Of a stretch of 64,000 nucleotides of DNA, positions 33,697 to 44,272 are shown in pieces. Each line of letters opens with the position of its first letter. Position 1 is the stretch's first letter. The notes under the pieces are model-generated. The model saw nothing but the letters and a program-made list of their open reading frames with translations, searched no databases and was not told the origin of the DNA. Source of the DNA: Acanthococcus lagerstroemiae (taxonomy: Eukaryota; Arthropoda; Insecta; Hemiptera; Eriococcidae); contig CM063109.1 in assembly GCA_031841125.1 (NCBI GenBank), positions 65,292,914 to 65,356,913 of the forward strand, given 5' to 3'. A program made the position numbers and the translations under genes.

Positions 33697-34957
33697 AGTT
33701 AGAGAACAGAAACAACAAAGGATATTTTAGTACCTATGTATAATAGGTAAATGCGCCTATTCTTCAACTTTTTTTTTCCATACAGAAAGAGATCTTGCGT
33801 TATGAGGCGAACCAGTCGAAGAAATATCTCTTTTCGTTGGTAGGCCATTAGCCAAGACCTCTCTCCGTTCTGACCAGTAGTTCGTGTTCCTGAGCAAGAA
33901 TAATGTCAGAAGAAATTTGAAAAGTCGATGGTTAGACCCAGACCTGCTATAGTCGGCTTAATACGACCTATTACACAAGTGTATACGTTTGTTGATTAGT
34001 GTATCATTCTATGTGTACATGCAATATTATATATTTCATAAGTTACAGTTGATGGGAAGTCTAATTCATCGTGGGAATTTTTAATGCGAAGGGAGATCCT
34101 TGCCATGTTGCCACATATCACTAACGCTTTCCTTTGTTTCAAACCGTGCTGTTTCATCAGGACAACATGTTAATTCCTTGAAAATAAGAGCTTAGTACTC
34201 GTAGTTTTTTTATTGGCGTTCGGCTACTGGAGCCTCAGAGTGCTCTAGTTTTTATTCTCATGCATGAGTAGAGTCTATCCATACAGGGTCTATGCGACTG
34301 CATCATTTGATTTACACGTGCCGTGCCAATTACATAGTTTGTCCAAATCCCAAAAATGAAAACTGTGGGAACCCCTGTAAAAAAGATGAAAATGACAGTT
34401 AAACAGCCACGATCAGAACTCAGTATACTGAAGAAACACTTCAAAAATTTTTAGCACGTTGACTTTCTACCCTCAAAATGTCTAAAGTAGAACCTAATAC
34501 TGCAGCATAGGGAGTGGGCAACATTTGAACAAAGCCACTTTTAGAAAACCAAAAAATTATGTATAAATTTTAAAAAATACATTTAATTTTGTTCATTATA
34601 ATAGGTTTCTACTACTGTTTTTTCATTTTAATCTATTGTTTTATAAATGAATGATTTTTTCACTTCTTGATAATTTTGTTACTATTAACTAGTGGTTCCT
34701 TTATGGTATTACCTGCTGTTTGTTCATTTCATTACCTATTGGTTTTACGTTTTTTAATAATTTTTTGCTAAGGGATAATTTTATCATTAGCGACTTGTGG
34801 ATAATTCTATTTTCAGATACAAAATGAGTAGGCGAACATGTTTCTTTTCTTCCCTTTCCTTTTATTTTGTTAGCTCTACTGAACTGAAATGATTTGGTTT
34901 AAAACAAGCATCAGTAAATAAATAATTTATGTGAGGTGTACCTACACACTTCGAACG
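32964..34957. other. No recognised gene; one microsatellite
   Basis: Only short open frames without motifs are present, such as 34235-34444 minus. A compound CA/CG microsatellite lies at 33656-33700. No repeats shared with other parts of the window were noticed. Confidence 0.4.
33656..33700. repeat. Compound (CG)n(CA)n microsatellite
   Basis: Alternating CG (about 33663-33674) passes into CA repeats up to 33698. The tract alternates purine and pyrimidine over about 40 bp, so it could adopt Z-DNA. Confidence 0.9.
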
Positions 34958-35160
34958 AATGATTTTTCCAGATCAGCTACATGGACAGTTGAATTTCTTT
35001 CAGCACGAGTGAAAACATTTCAAGCGAATAATTTCTCAAAATCGGCCACCTCGAAAGTTAAATTTCTTTCAGCACGGGTGAACATATTTCAAGCAAATAA
35101 TTTTTCAAGATCGGCCATAATATGGACAGTCGAGTTTTTTTCAACACGAGTAATTATAAT
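34958..35160 (+). repeat. Three-unit 69-bp minisatellite, in frame
   Basis: Units start at 34958, 35027 and 35096, a period of 69 bp (23 codons). The third unit gains 3 bp, so an open frame of 122 codons (34931-35299) runs through all of them and shows the repeated peptide pattern NFSRSAT-VEFLSARV. The frame lacks an ATG before the repeats, so it may be one exon of a gene or chance coding. No known repeat protein was recognised. Confidence 0.65.
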
Positions 35161-35374
35161 TCTTTTGGTAACAGTGAACATTGAGGAAGCCCCAAGTACG
35201 AGTATGAAGTCTATTTCGAGCAAAGAAGAATTGGGTAAGCTAAAAATATTACAATATGAAGTGTCTGTAGAGAACTGCTTAACTAATGGATCTTCGTAAG
35301 GCGGTTACGGCCACACAATCTCCCTTTATACACGAAACGCGTATAGGTGTACGTGAGAGTGTTGAGGAGAGGGG

Positions 35375-35780
35375 GGATAGGTCCAAAATACCGACTCCGT
35401 GTCATATTTTGACTGATGTTTCAAATGCTCATTCACTTACTGTTACAAACGCTTTTCATCCAAGCAAAAAAATCTAAAAAAAATTTCCGAATTAACAATT
35501 ATTTTGTTTTGCCAACTAATGATCCAAAAGACTAACTGAATGATTACATTTCAAATTTTCCCAAAAATATCAAGTTTCATCGCTTTTCATCAATTTTCAC
35601 TCGAGTTATGACGTAACATACCATTCTCTTTCTCTTACCAGGAAACGTCGAGAGAAGTTTACCCTCCCCCTTCCGGCATCTGATACAAGACCAATAGCTA
35701 CTAATAATTTGAAAAATCAGCTAAAAAGTCAACAGGCAATGATCTTGTTTTGCCGACTGATGGTCCAAAATACCGACTAA
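35375..35780. repeat. Recurring motif GGTCCAAAATACCGACT, three copies
   Basis: Related segments lie at about 35380-35396, 35505-35545 and 35744-35781. Two of them are preceded by TTTTGCC(A/G)ACT(A/G)ATG and are about 239 bp apart. They sit beside the foldback-like structure that begins at about 35820 and may be its outer part. Confidence 0.45.
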
Positions 35781-35819
35781 ATTGTTGCAGAATTTGTCGT
35801 AAAATGCCAACTCCGCAAA

Positions 35820-37645
35820 TTCGTGTTGGGGCAAGAGCCCAAACTTGAAACATATACCATTCATTTGTGATACGTTTGTGCAGGTTTGTGTTAGTTTGTG
35901 CTGAAAACCCGGTGGATTGTGCTGCCTCCTTTCCTGAGGTATCCGGGAAAACTTTTGGAGACTGTAGAAATGGGAGCGGCCCACTAGGCTGATGGCGTTA
36001 CAAGTGGTGTCATTCGTTTGTGCTACGTTTATGCTCTTCCCCCTCCCGAAATGTTGAGGTGCAATGGGTAGGAAAATTGTTCATTTCAGGTTTTTGAAAA
36101 GGGGTTTAGACAAAGGTTTGAGAAGGGAAAAGTGGATGCAATCATTTGTGCTTCGTTTGTGCTGGTTTGCCCTGCCAACCATAACTTCCTAGCTCACCTC
36201 CCCATCGCAAGAGGGGTCTTTATCATAATATAACATACTCGAAATGGTAGTTTTCGGGGTCAGGGTTGCGGTGTCTCAGGGGCCACTCTGATATGCGTGC
36301 ATCGCCATACGTCCCATCACACCACATCAGATTTGCCTGAAAATGAAGGAGTAGGCAAAACATGTGTAGGAAATAAGAGAATGTGGTTATCGGCGCAACT
36401 GCTATTATCACAAAAACATTTTAATCGAAGGAACGTGGAAATCAAGTGATTTTGACCAAAATTAAATCGTTTGCTCAGTTACGTTAAAATTGATCTTTTT
36501 TTTTACATTTTTGCATACTTTCGATTCTACAACACCCCCCCCCCGCTCGAAAAAATGAAGCAATGATTGAAAATAGGTTACACATTGACATCGAAGGACC
36601 GTGGTAAAATTTTTCAAACGTTTTTCGTCGAAATTTTGTTTTATCATCCTTGATGGAATTTTTTAAAGAAGAAAAGCAATTCTTTTACTAGACACGTTTG
36701 TTCTACTTTTTTATTGTTAAGCGAAAAATTTTTATTCAACGATAATTTCTGATACCTGTTTCAGCATAATACAATTAGTAGAATTTTTTAATTATTTTAT
36801 AATTTATTTTTTTTACATTTTTACATACTTTTTATTCTACATAAATAATATGTTAATCCCTGGAACCAATTTTAGTTTTAATCAAATTTTGATCTACGCC
36901 TGCCTAAGTGCAGTTTCTTATTTGATTTTGTTCTGATTTTTGTTCTATTTTATTTGTAATATTTCTTATTTATTGTTATTTTAGTGTTGGTCCTTCCTTC
37001 ACCATTGTTTCTTATTATTTAATTTAAAAAATAAGAAAATGATGCTGACATTAAAAGGCTTTATGATTAAAGGGAAGGGGGGAAGACGGGGGCATAGCTG
37101 TCTGCAAACAAGAATTCAGACGATGTAGCGCCACTTGAGTCAAAGGCGAAATCAATCAATCAATACTTAATGGAGTATCTAAGCATAATTATAGAGTGGG
37201 AGGGGCGAGACCGCTTTACTTTTCTAGAATCATTTCATACCTATGTATAACATATACTTCAATAGATGGGTGGGGTAGCACAAACGATTGACACCATTCT
37301 CAGTCGCCTCGGTGAAAATGGAGAGGGACCCCGTTTCCACAGCCCGCCAAAAGTTTTCCCGAGTATCTCAGGAAGGGGAGCAGCACCACAAGCGACGAGG
37401 TTTTCAGCACGACCAACACAAACACAGTACAAACGATTGACACCATTTTCGATCCCCTCGGTGAAAGGGGGTCTCCCGTTTCTACAGCTAACGCCCCCCC
37501 CCCCCCGCAGAAAAAGAAGTTGTTTTCAAATATGTCGAGAAGGAGGGCAGCACAAGCGATGGAGTTTTCAGCACAAACCAGCACAAAAAATGGCATATAT
37601 TTCAAGTCTATCGGGGCGGCACCTGTTGGGGGAGAGGTTGGTGAC
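35820..37645. mobile_element. Foldback-like structure with inverted repeat arrays
   Basis: The right arm (37260-37645) holds about two diverged units containing GCACAAACGATTGACACCAT, CTCGGTGAAA, a CCGTTTC(C/T)ACAG stretch, AAAAGTTTTCCCGAGTATCT and GTTTTCAGCACAAACCAGCA. The left arm (35820-36190) contains the reverse complements, such as AACTTGAAACATATACCATT, TTTGTGCTGAAAAC, GAGGTATCCGGGAAAACTTT and CATTTGTGCTTCGTTTGTGC. The 1-kb centre (36200-37250) has no recognisable gene, although TTTTTTTTACATTTTT(A/G)CATACTTT occurs twice. Arms made of internal tandem repeats are typical of foldback elements. No target duplication was identified. Confidence 0.55.
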
Positions 37646-38090
37646 ATCTCTCTTCTTCGCTATGCTCCAGGCTCTGCTGGATAACCTAACACGATATGGT
37701 GCGAGATTCTCTAGTATCTATAAGCCATGCTGTAATCATAGGCATAGGAAGGCACAAAGAATTTTTTGGAAGGGGGGAGGGCAATCGAACCTGTTGTGAG
37801 TTAAACGAGCAAAAAATGGTTGGTATCTCTGTTTTCATGGGCCCTTTGGTATACCTATAACTGCGGGTGCGAGAGGGTCAGAGTGGAAACAGCTTTGACA
37901 AGTGATCACTTGCTATTGTCATTTTAAATAGGGCTTTTTGCTGTCGGGTTTGTTTACATGATTTCTTATCTCCCCACGGGATTATCAGTAATTTCGTAGC
38001 GCATTTGAATGTGTTGAAATTACTGTCTTACCGTGACTGAACATTGAAATTACTTAGTGTCCATATTGGAGTGTGAGTGAACTTGGTAAA

Positions 38091-38208
38091 TTCTATATGA
38101 AGGGTGTACCAGTTCACAATTTCTTCCTTCTGTGGTCCAGAGCGCTTTCGGCTGCTATGCCTTCTTCAGTGGGAAGAAATTGTGAATTGGCACACCCTAC
38201 ACATAGAA
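38091..38208. repeat. Long hairpin: 37-bp inverted repeat
   Basis: The left arm (38091-38127, with GGGTGTACCAGTTCACAATT) and the right arm (38172-38208, with AATTGTGAATTGGCACACCC) pair with about five mismatches. The 44-base loop contains TCCAGAGCGCTTTCGGCTGC. It could be a small palindromic transposon or a source of hairpin RNA. Direct repeats of GAAATTACT flank it at about 38018, 38047 and 38211. Confidence 0.75.
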
Positions 38209-38209
38209 C

Positions 38210-40452
38210 TGAAATTACTGTTTGAAATGAAGAAAATTATGTCGTGGAATATGTTTGTAATTGATGGGGGACCTCCCTCGTGGAGGTTTTCCTACAGATA
38301 TGTATGAATGTGAATTAAGCTCGTTTTCTGGAGAGAAAGTACCTGCTGGTTATTAATTCAAGTTGTCAATATTCGCACCTCTTTGGAAATGCTTTCAACA
38401 AACTTTCGCATTTCGATAGCTACCGTCAAGTTGACTTGAATCTGATTTCAAGGCGGAAAGCCATGTCTTCCTATGTTTTAATAACAACTTATGCTTCACC
38501 AAACCTGGATACAACTTTCACCAAACCAAAAAACAATTCATCAGGATGCGTATTGCTTCTCGAGTCACAGTATTGACACAAGGGCGCATTTTTTCATAAA
38601 AAACTAAAGTCCAAGTCAATGTCAAAAGAGATGAGTACATACTAAAAAAATGAAAATTGTAATAAAATGCGGGAAAGGAACCATTATAGTTCCTTATTTA
38701 AGAAATCATGTGAGCAAATGGGACAGTGAGAAGCCCTATACTCGGAAGACCTAGCCCCCCCCCCCCGATGCAACGCATATATAATTGTAGTGAACAACAT
38801 TCGCTAACCCTTAATGTGTTCTGGTGTGAGATTCTCTACCAAAGCGGGGCCAGATCACTTACTCAAGCGCCATGGAATTTGTCTCCGGTATTTTTAATGT
38901 CCAAAACAACTCCACAATGAAAACCAACGATATGCTCATTAATCTAACATGACTTCGAGCCAAACTCTTAATTAAACAAACATTGCAGTGGTATTAGATC
39001 ACTGGCCCGAACTCCACTGAATCAACTTTGTAATTTTCGACGCATGAAACATGAGAGAAAATTGAATTTTTTTACTTCGTCCACATCGAACATCACACAG
39101 GACGGCAAGACTAAAACACCTAGCAAGACTGATCAAGGCACCACTATTCAGCTAGAGAAATTGAATATATGAAGTTTAAAATTCCATACAGTCCGTGATG
39201 GACGCAAATGAGGGCGGGAATTGGGAATTTAGCTCCTCTTCAATTTACTAAAAGCGCCCCCTGCAAAAAACAAAAGAACTGAATAATGTTACGAGCGAAA
39301 GAATTTTTAGAAATATTTAAATATGTCAGCCCACCGTCCTATTCTAAGTAGGCTGTTTACGTTTCTGTATTCAATATACTCGTATTTTCGTTATAAATTA
39401 ATACACAGTCGATCGATTTGTCTTTCAGGTAAGTGACTGATATTTCCCATGATCCCGCTTCGTTAAATGGCTATTGGAGTATGATGAATTTGAAATGAGC
39501 AAATATTTTTCATGCGTGGGTGGCAGCGAGCTCTTCTAGTTCGCTTGTTGACATACTGCAGGAAAAGAAACGTAGGTGTACGTATTTTTCTGATAGAACT
39601 AGAGAAACACTGAATGTCGAGCCCATACGACATTTCGTGGTTGCAGTAAAAGGCAAACTTAGATACTGCAACTAGGTAGATAGATTTACAATCCTGATGT
39701 CACTGAAAGAGCTGCTAAATAGTTTATACTTCAGTCAGTTCTAAAGAATGTTCAGAATAATCAGTGTATCATTCTAAAGTATACCCGGCCCCTGAAGGGA
39801 AGGGGTTCATCTTCACAGCAGACAGGGAATAGCCATATTTTTTCACGTCCTCGCATTCTATTGACGAACAAAATGTATTCTAGTCTAAATTCTTTTGAAA
39901 GCGGTCACACAGAGCTCACACTTACAAAAAATCCAGAGGGGGGAGTTATTTGAAATAATAATTTATGACACTGCATTTCAACAAAGGTCTTATAACTGCA
40001 ACAATATTTTAAATGTTATTTCTGTATGTATTATGAAATCATAGGACAGAAGAAACGCCTAATTTCCATAAAGCTGGTGCCATCTTGAGGATGCTTGACG
40101 AGGGCTATTTTTCTGACTGATATACCGAAAAGTCTATCTCGTACCCAACAAGGATTTCTTTGACCCCCTCAATAATACTGGTATTTTACCTTAAAAACTG
40201 AGAACTATTATCAATACTTACGAAGAACAGTTTGGACAAAAGTTATTTTATATTGAGTTTCCAATAAATAAAAAGTGATGAAAATTTTTAGCTGATTTAT
40301 ATATATATATATTAAAAAAAAAAAGCTAATGGGTTTGTCACCGACACCTCAAATGGAGGTCGGAGTAACATTTTCTTGACGTTTTATGACAAAAGGAAGC
40401 GAATGGCACTAATTTTGAATTTTCATATTTCCTTACTTCTAGAAATTGTATC
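38210..40452. other. No recognised gene
   Basis: Only short open frames without motifs are present. A TIR-like end (CCACTATTCAGCTAGAGAAA at 39141-39160) resembles the left terminus of the element at 31936 but has no partner. An AT dinucleotide run with an A-tract lies at about 40300-40324, just before the LTR retrotransposon. Confidence 0.4.
40448..40452 (+). repeat. LTR element target duplication, left (GTATC)
   Basis: GTATC immediately precedes the 5' LTR and is repeated immediately after the 3' LTR at 44540-44544. Five base pairs is within the normal range for Ty3/gypsy integrases. Confidence 0.88.
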
Positions 40453-40769
40453 TGTGGCGACTCGGCTTGCCGATCGTTCTCGCCGAAGCGAGGGATGTAT
40501 AGACCTTTCGAAATTACACAAAATCTTTCTTTTCGCGCTGAACCTGTTTCAGCTACCTTTCTGGGCTTCTTTCTCGCGATCCGTCTCCTGCACCCCTCGC
40601 TTAGAGGATTAAGAGCGTGACCTGCCTTTTGTTCACTCTCGCTCTCTCTCCCTAATGATCATTCGAATCGGCGAAATGTAAATTCTGTGTATAGTCAGTC
40701 GTTGTATAGAAGTGAATAAATAATCTTTGGGCTAGATGGTCGTGTGTTTTCATTAGCCCTCGTGCTAAA
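40453..40769 (+). repeat. 5' LTR (317 bp)
   Basis: It starts TGTGGCGACTCGG and ends CTCGTGCTAAA. It differs from the 3' LTR (44223-44539) at one position only, T40743 versus C44513. AATAAA at 40715-40720 is a likely polyadenylation signal, so the R region probably lies in the last 60 bp. The near identity means insertion was very recent. Confidence 0.95.
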
Positions 40770-40770
40770 C

Positions 40771-40790
40771 TGGTGACCTGCGACGATGAT
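40771..40790 (+). promoter_or_regulatory. Primer binding site (tRNA-Trp-like)
   Basis: TGGTGACCTGCGACGATGAT begins one base after the 5' LTR. The first eight bases, and then the CGACG and TGAT blocks, match the complement of a eukaryotic tRNA-Trp 3' end with small offsets. It would prime minus-strand DNA synthesis. Confidence 0.72.
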
Positions 40791-40850
40791 TTTCGAACTA
40801 ATTTGCCGCGATTTTTCTCGTCATCCCGCTTAACAATCTCGCGTCTCATA

Positions 40851-41708
40851 ATGCCTGACGAAAATAACAGTGTAAATAGTGGTGCGATGCCGTCATCTCT
40901 TGCCGCGATCGCAAAACTCGAACTTCCGCGTTTTTCCACGCGAAATGTTAAACTCTGGTTCGGTCAGGTGGAGGCTCGATTCGAAACGCACAGCATCCGA
41001 TCAGAGCGGACGAAATATAGTTACGTGGTCGGTGCTCTCGAGACTGAGATTGTCGAATATGCCTCAGATTTAATAATGTCTCCTCCAACTAAGGAGCCTT
41101 ACACTCAGCTGAAAAATCGTCTGGTGAAGGAATTCGAGGAAACGGAGGTACAAAAAACGAGGAAACTCATAGAAGGCTGCGAACTAGGGGACCGAAAGCC
41201 CTCTACCCTACTCCGAGAGATGCGCGATCTCGCGGGTGGCCGTGTATCGGACGCATTTCTAGCGAATATCTTCCTTCAACGACTGCCGCAGAACGTAATA
41301 TCGATCCTTACAGCGGTAGGCACGGAGGACCTAACAAAAGCCGCAGCCATCGCTGACCAAATCGTCGATGCCACTCGCCCTCAAATCGCCGCGACAACAG
41401 TGTCCACGCCACTATCCTCAGCTAACGCGACATCCGCCGACTCTACCATTAATGCAATGCAGAGACAAATCAGCGAGTTGACAGAAACTGTGAGTCGTCT
41501 GTCAAAAAAGCTCGACGACCCCCGCTCCAGATCCCGCTCTCGCTCTAGGGGAAACTCATCGCAGTATCGCCCTCGATCCAACAGCCGAACGAAGAGTACT
41601 CACGACCACTGCTGGTACCATTTCAAATTTGGTTCGAACGCCAAGCGCTGCTTGACTCCCTGTAAGTACGCTGAGAGAAAACAAACTGATGAGCAGGGAA
41701 ACGAATAA
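40851..41708 (+). CDS. gag: Gag polyprotein of the LTR retrotransposon
   Basis: The frame is open from the primer site, but the first ATG is at 40851, giving 285 residues (MPDENN start). It has a capsid-like helical region (motifs such as LPRFSTRNVKLWFGQVEARF and LLREMRDLAGG), then a coiled-coil-like Ser/Thr-rich part, a basic RSRSRSR stretch and a C-terminal Cys-x2-His-x9-Cys-x3-Cys finger (from CWYHFKFG). Gag coats and packages the element RNA into particles. The stop at 41706-41708 lies just after a slippery heptamer that allows entry into pol. It shows no internal lesion. Confidence 0.9.
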   Translation: MPDENNSVNSGAMPSSLAAIAKLELPRFSTRNVKLWFGQVEARFETHSIRSERTKYSYVVGALETEIVEYASDLIMSPPTKEPYTQLKNRLVKEFEETEVQKTRKLIEGCELGDRKPSTLLREMRDLAGGRVSDAFLANIFLQRLPQNVISILTAVGTEDLTKAAAIADQIVDATRPQIAATTVSTPLSSANATSADSTINAMQRQISELTETVSRLSKKLDDPRSRSRSRSRGNSSQYRPRSNSRTKSTHDHCWYHFKFGSNAKRCLTPCKYAERKQTDEQGNE

Positions 41709-44272
41709 ATGCGTCGGTAGACGCCGCTACCGGCGCAGTTCCTTGCACACGGCACCTGTTTGTGTACGATCCAAGTACGGGCTACCGATTCCTCGTCGAC
41801 ACAGGTGCGGACGTCTCTGTAATTCCGCCAACGAGAGGTGATCGGCAGCATCCCGAAACTACCAGACTGTTCGCCGCCAACGGGACCAAGATTCCAACAT
41901 ATGGAAACCGAACACTGTCACTCGACTTAGGCCTCCATCGTGATTTTCGTCATAAATTTATAATCGCTGACGTGGAGCATCCTATCATCGGAGCCGATTT
42001 TCTTTCTACTTACAGTCTCCTTCCCGACCTACAGCGTCGCCGCTTAATCGACACTCTAACTTCGCTTCATCTAAAGGGTAAGATCCACACAGTTGCGCTT
42101 ACACAGGTAACCATTTCTACTGTTGATCGTAACTCCCAATTTTCCAAGCTTGTCGCAAATTTTTCCGATTTAACGTGTCCCACGAAACGCCGTGAATGTA
42201 GGGTGCGGCACAATACAACCCATTTAATAGAGACCACTGGTCAGCCGGTAGTCGCCCGAGCTCGTCGCCTACCACCCAATAAACTGAAGGCAGCAAAGGC
42301 GGCATTTCAAGATCTCCTCAACCGTGGCGATATACGCCCATCCAACAGCCCTTGGGCATCGCCCATACACGTAGTCCCAAAGTCCGGTACTGATCGTTGG
42401 AGAATCTGCGGCGATTACCGCGCCCTAAACGCAATCACGCGTCCCGATAGGTATCCAGTCCCTAATATCTTAGATTTTAACGAACATTTGGCCGGATCCC
42501 GTATATACACGACCTTAGATATCGAGAGGGCGTACCATCAGGTGCCAGTTGCGCCTGAAGACGTACCCAAGACCGCTGTTATTACGCCTTTTGGCTTATT
42601 TGAATACCTAGTCACTCCTTTCGGGTTACGCAACGCGGCCCAAACATTCCAACGATTCATCGACAACATCCTAAGAGGCCTCGATTTTGCTTATGCCTAC
42701 TTAGACGACATTTTGGTGGCATCTCAGACCCCTGAAGAACACGAGGCACATGTCCGAGCCGTTCTTGAACGCCTCCATAATGCGGGGTTAGTTCTGAATG
42801 TTGACAAGTGCGTGTACGCGTGCGAGGAAGTCACATTCCTCGGCCATCGTGTAAATTCAACAGGAATTCTTCCGGACCCTTCCCGAGCTTCCGCTGTGGC
42901 TGAGTTTCCTCGCCCAGTAGACGTTCGAGGCTTGAGGCGATTTTGTGTTATGGTCAACTTCTATCGTCGACACCTGAAAGACTCAGCCAGTATCCAGCAG
43001 CGACTACAGGCTCTCATAAAAACTAACAAAAAGAACGACTGTACCCCCCTAGACTGGACAGATGACGCTGTCGCCGCTTTTGAAACCTTCAAGACAGCAC
43101 TTGCGAACGCAGCAATATTGGCTCACCTAGATGACTCTCTCCTGTGGTCACTCTCAACTGATGCTTCTGACCACGCTTTGGGCGCTGTATTGCACCAACT
43201 ACGGGGCGAAACCCTCGAGCCACTTGCCTTTTTCTCACGCAAGCTGAAACCTGCCGAGACTAAGTACTCAGTATATGATCGTGAACTACTGGCAATCTAT
43301 ACTGCAGTAAAGTACTTTCGGCAGCAACTTGAAGGTCGAACTTTTTCCGTATATACCGACCATCGCCCACTCACATATGCGTTTCAAAAGCCTGCAGACA
43401 GTGCGTCGCCCAGAACCCAGCGACACCTTAATTACATCGCCCAGTTCTCCACAGACATCCGGTATATAGAAGGTCCTAGCAACACTGTCGGCGATACGCT
43501 TTCACGCGTAGCAGCAATCACGACCCCAGCTGCTGTCACAGTTGAAGAAATAGCTACTGCGCAGCAGTCTGACAGTGAACTTACTGCAATCGTTTCTGGC
43601 GAGTTGCAAACCTCCCTTCAGTTACAACCAATTCCGGTACCTGGCACACCTCACACCCTTCTGTGCGAGGTTGCCGATAGCAAACAACGTCCCTTTATCC
43701 CAACAAAACTTCGCGAACACGTCTTCCATAGTATTCATGGATTGTCACACCCAGGGCCAAGGGCAACAGTCAAACTTATCGCTGACTTTGTATGGCCTGG
43801 CCTCCGTAAAGACTGCGCCCGCTGGGCACGTGCGTGTTCATCCTGCCAGCGAGCCAAGGTATCACGGCACACATGTTCACCCCTTGGCAATTTCGCAGAG
43901 TCCGACCGTTTCGATCACGTTCACATTGATATCGTTGGTCCTTTACCGCCCTCTCGCGGTTACCGATTCCTAATAACTATGATCGATAGAGCAGCACGCT
44001 GGCCCGAAGCCGTACCAACAAACGACATTTCTGCCGAGTCAATTTCGAAGGCATTTTTGCATACATGGGTATCGCGTTTCGGTTGCCCAGTCACGATCAT
44101 CTCGGACAGGGGACGCCAGTTTGAGTCTGATCTGTTCGCTCGGCTGGCTAAACTCTTGGGTGTTAACCACCTGAAAACCACGGCGTACCACCCCCAGGCC
44201 AATGGCCGTATCGAGCGCTGGATGTGGCGACTCGGCTTGCCGATCGTTCTCGCCGAAGCGAGGGATGTATAG
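41693..44272 (+). CDS. pol: Pol polyprotein (protease, RT, RNase H, truncated integrase)
   Basis: It is read after a -1 shift from gag. Counting from the codon at 41762, the protease DTGA is at residues 14-17, the RT active site YLDD near 313-316, the RNase H Asp (STDAS) near 466, and the integrase zinc region (HGLSHPG with a later CSSC) near 658-695. The integrase catalytic Asp (HIDIVG) is near 721, the second Asp (SDRGRQF) near 780 and Glu (NGRIERW) near 817. The last 16 codons read into the 3' LTR and are not integrase, so the C-terminal DNA-binding domain is lost. All listed catalytic residues are intact and no frameshift was seen. Confidence 0.92.
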   Translation, partial: AGKRINASVDAATGAVPCTRHLFVYDPSTGYRFLVDTGADVSVIPPTRGDRQHPETTRLFAANGTKIPTYGNRTLSLDLGLHRDFRHKFIIADVEHPIIGADFLSTYSLLPDLQRRRLIDTLTSLHLKGKIHTVALTQVTISTVDRNSQFSKLVANFSDLTCPTKRRECRVRHNTTHLIETTGQPVVARARRLPPNKLKAAKAAFQDLLNRGDIRPSNSPWASPIHVVPKSGTDRWRICGDYRALNAITRPDRYPVPNILDFNEHLAGSRIYTTLDIERAYHQVPVAPEDVPKTAVITPFGLFEYLVTPFGLRNAAQTFQRFIDNILRGLDFAYAYLDDILVASQTPEEHEAHVRAVLERLHNAGLVLNVDKCVYACEEVTFLGHRVNSTGILPDPSRASAVAEFPRPVDVRGLRRFCVMVNFYRRHLKDSASIQQRLQALIKTNKKNDCTPLDWTDDAVAAFETFKTALANAAILAHLDDSLLWSLSTDASDHALGAVLHQLRGETLEPLAFFSRKLKPAETKYSVYDRELLAIYTAVKYFRQQLEGRTFSVYTDHRPLTYAFQKPADSASPRTQRHLNYIAQFSTDIRYIEGPSNTVGDTLSRVAAITTPAAVTVEEIATAQQSDSELTAIVSGELQTSLQLQPIPVPGTPHTLLCEVADSKQRPFIPTKLREHVFHSIHGLSHPGPRATVKLIADFVWPGLRKDCARWARACSSCQRAKVSRHTCSPLGNFAESDRFDHVHIDIVGPLPPSRGYRFLITMIDRAARWPEAVPTNDISAESISKAFLHTWVSRFGCPVTIISDRGRQFESDLFARLAKLLGVNHLKTTAYHPQANGRIERWMWRLGLPIVLAEARDV
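41696..41702 (+). promoter_or_regulatory. Canonical -1 ribosomal frameshift site GGGAAAC
   Basis: In the Gag frame the bases read G GGA AAC, the X-XXY-YYZ pattern. The Gag stop follows four bases later. The pol frame, which is -1 relative to gag, is closed just upstream (stops to 41692) and open from 41693, so the heptamer lies within the only usable overlap. Pol also has no ATG near its start. A downstream stimulatory structure was not determined. Confidence 0.82.

Noticed and set aside
40376..40612. A 78-codon forward open frame
   Set aside because: It runs across the 5' LTR boundary, and its second half is LTR sequence repeated at 44223; there is no independent support.
40773..40850. Upstream extension of Gag
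   Set aside because: It begins at a GTG inside the primer binding site; the first ATG is at 40851.
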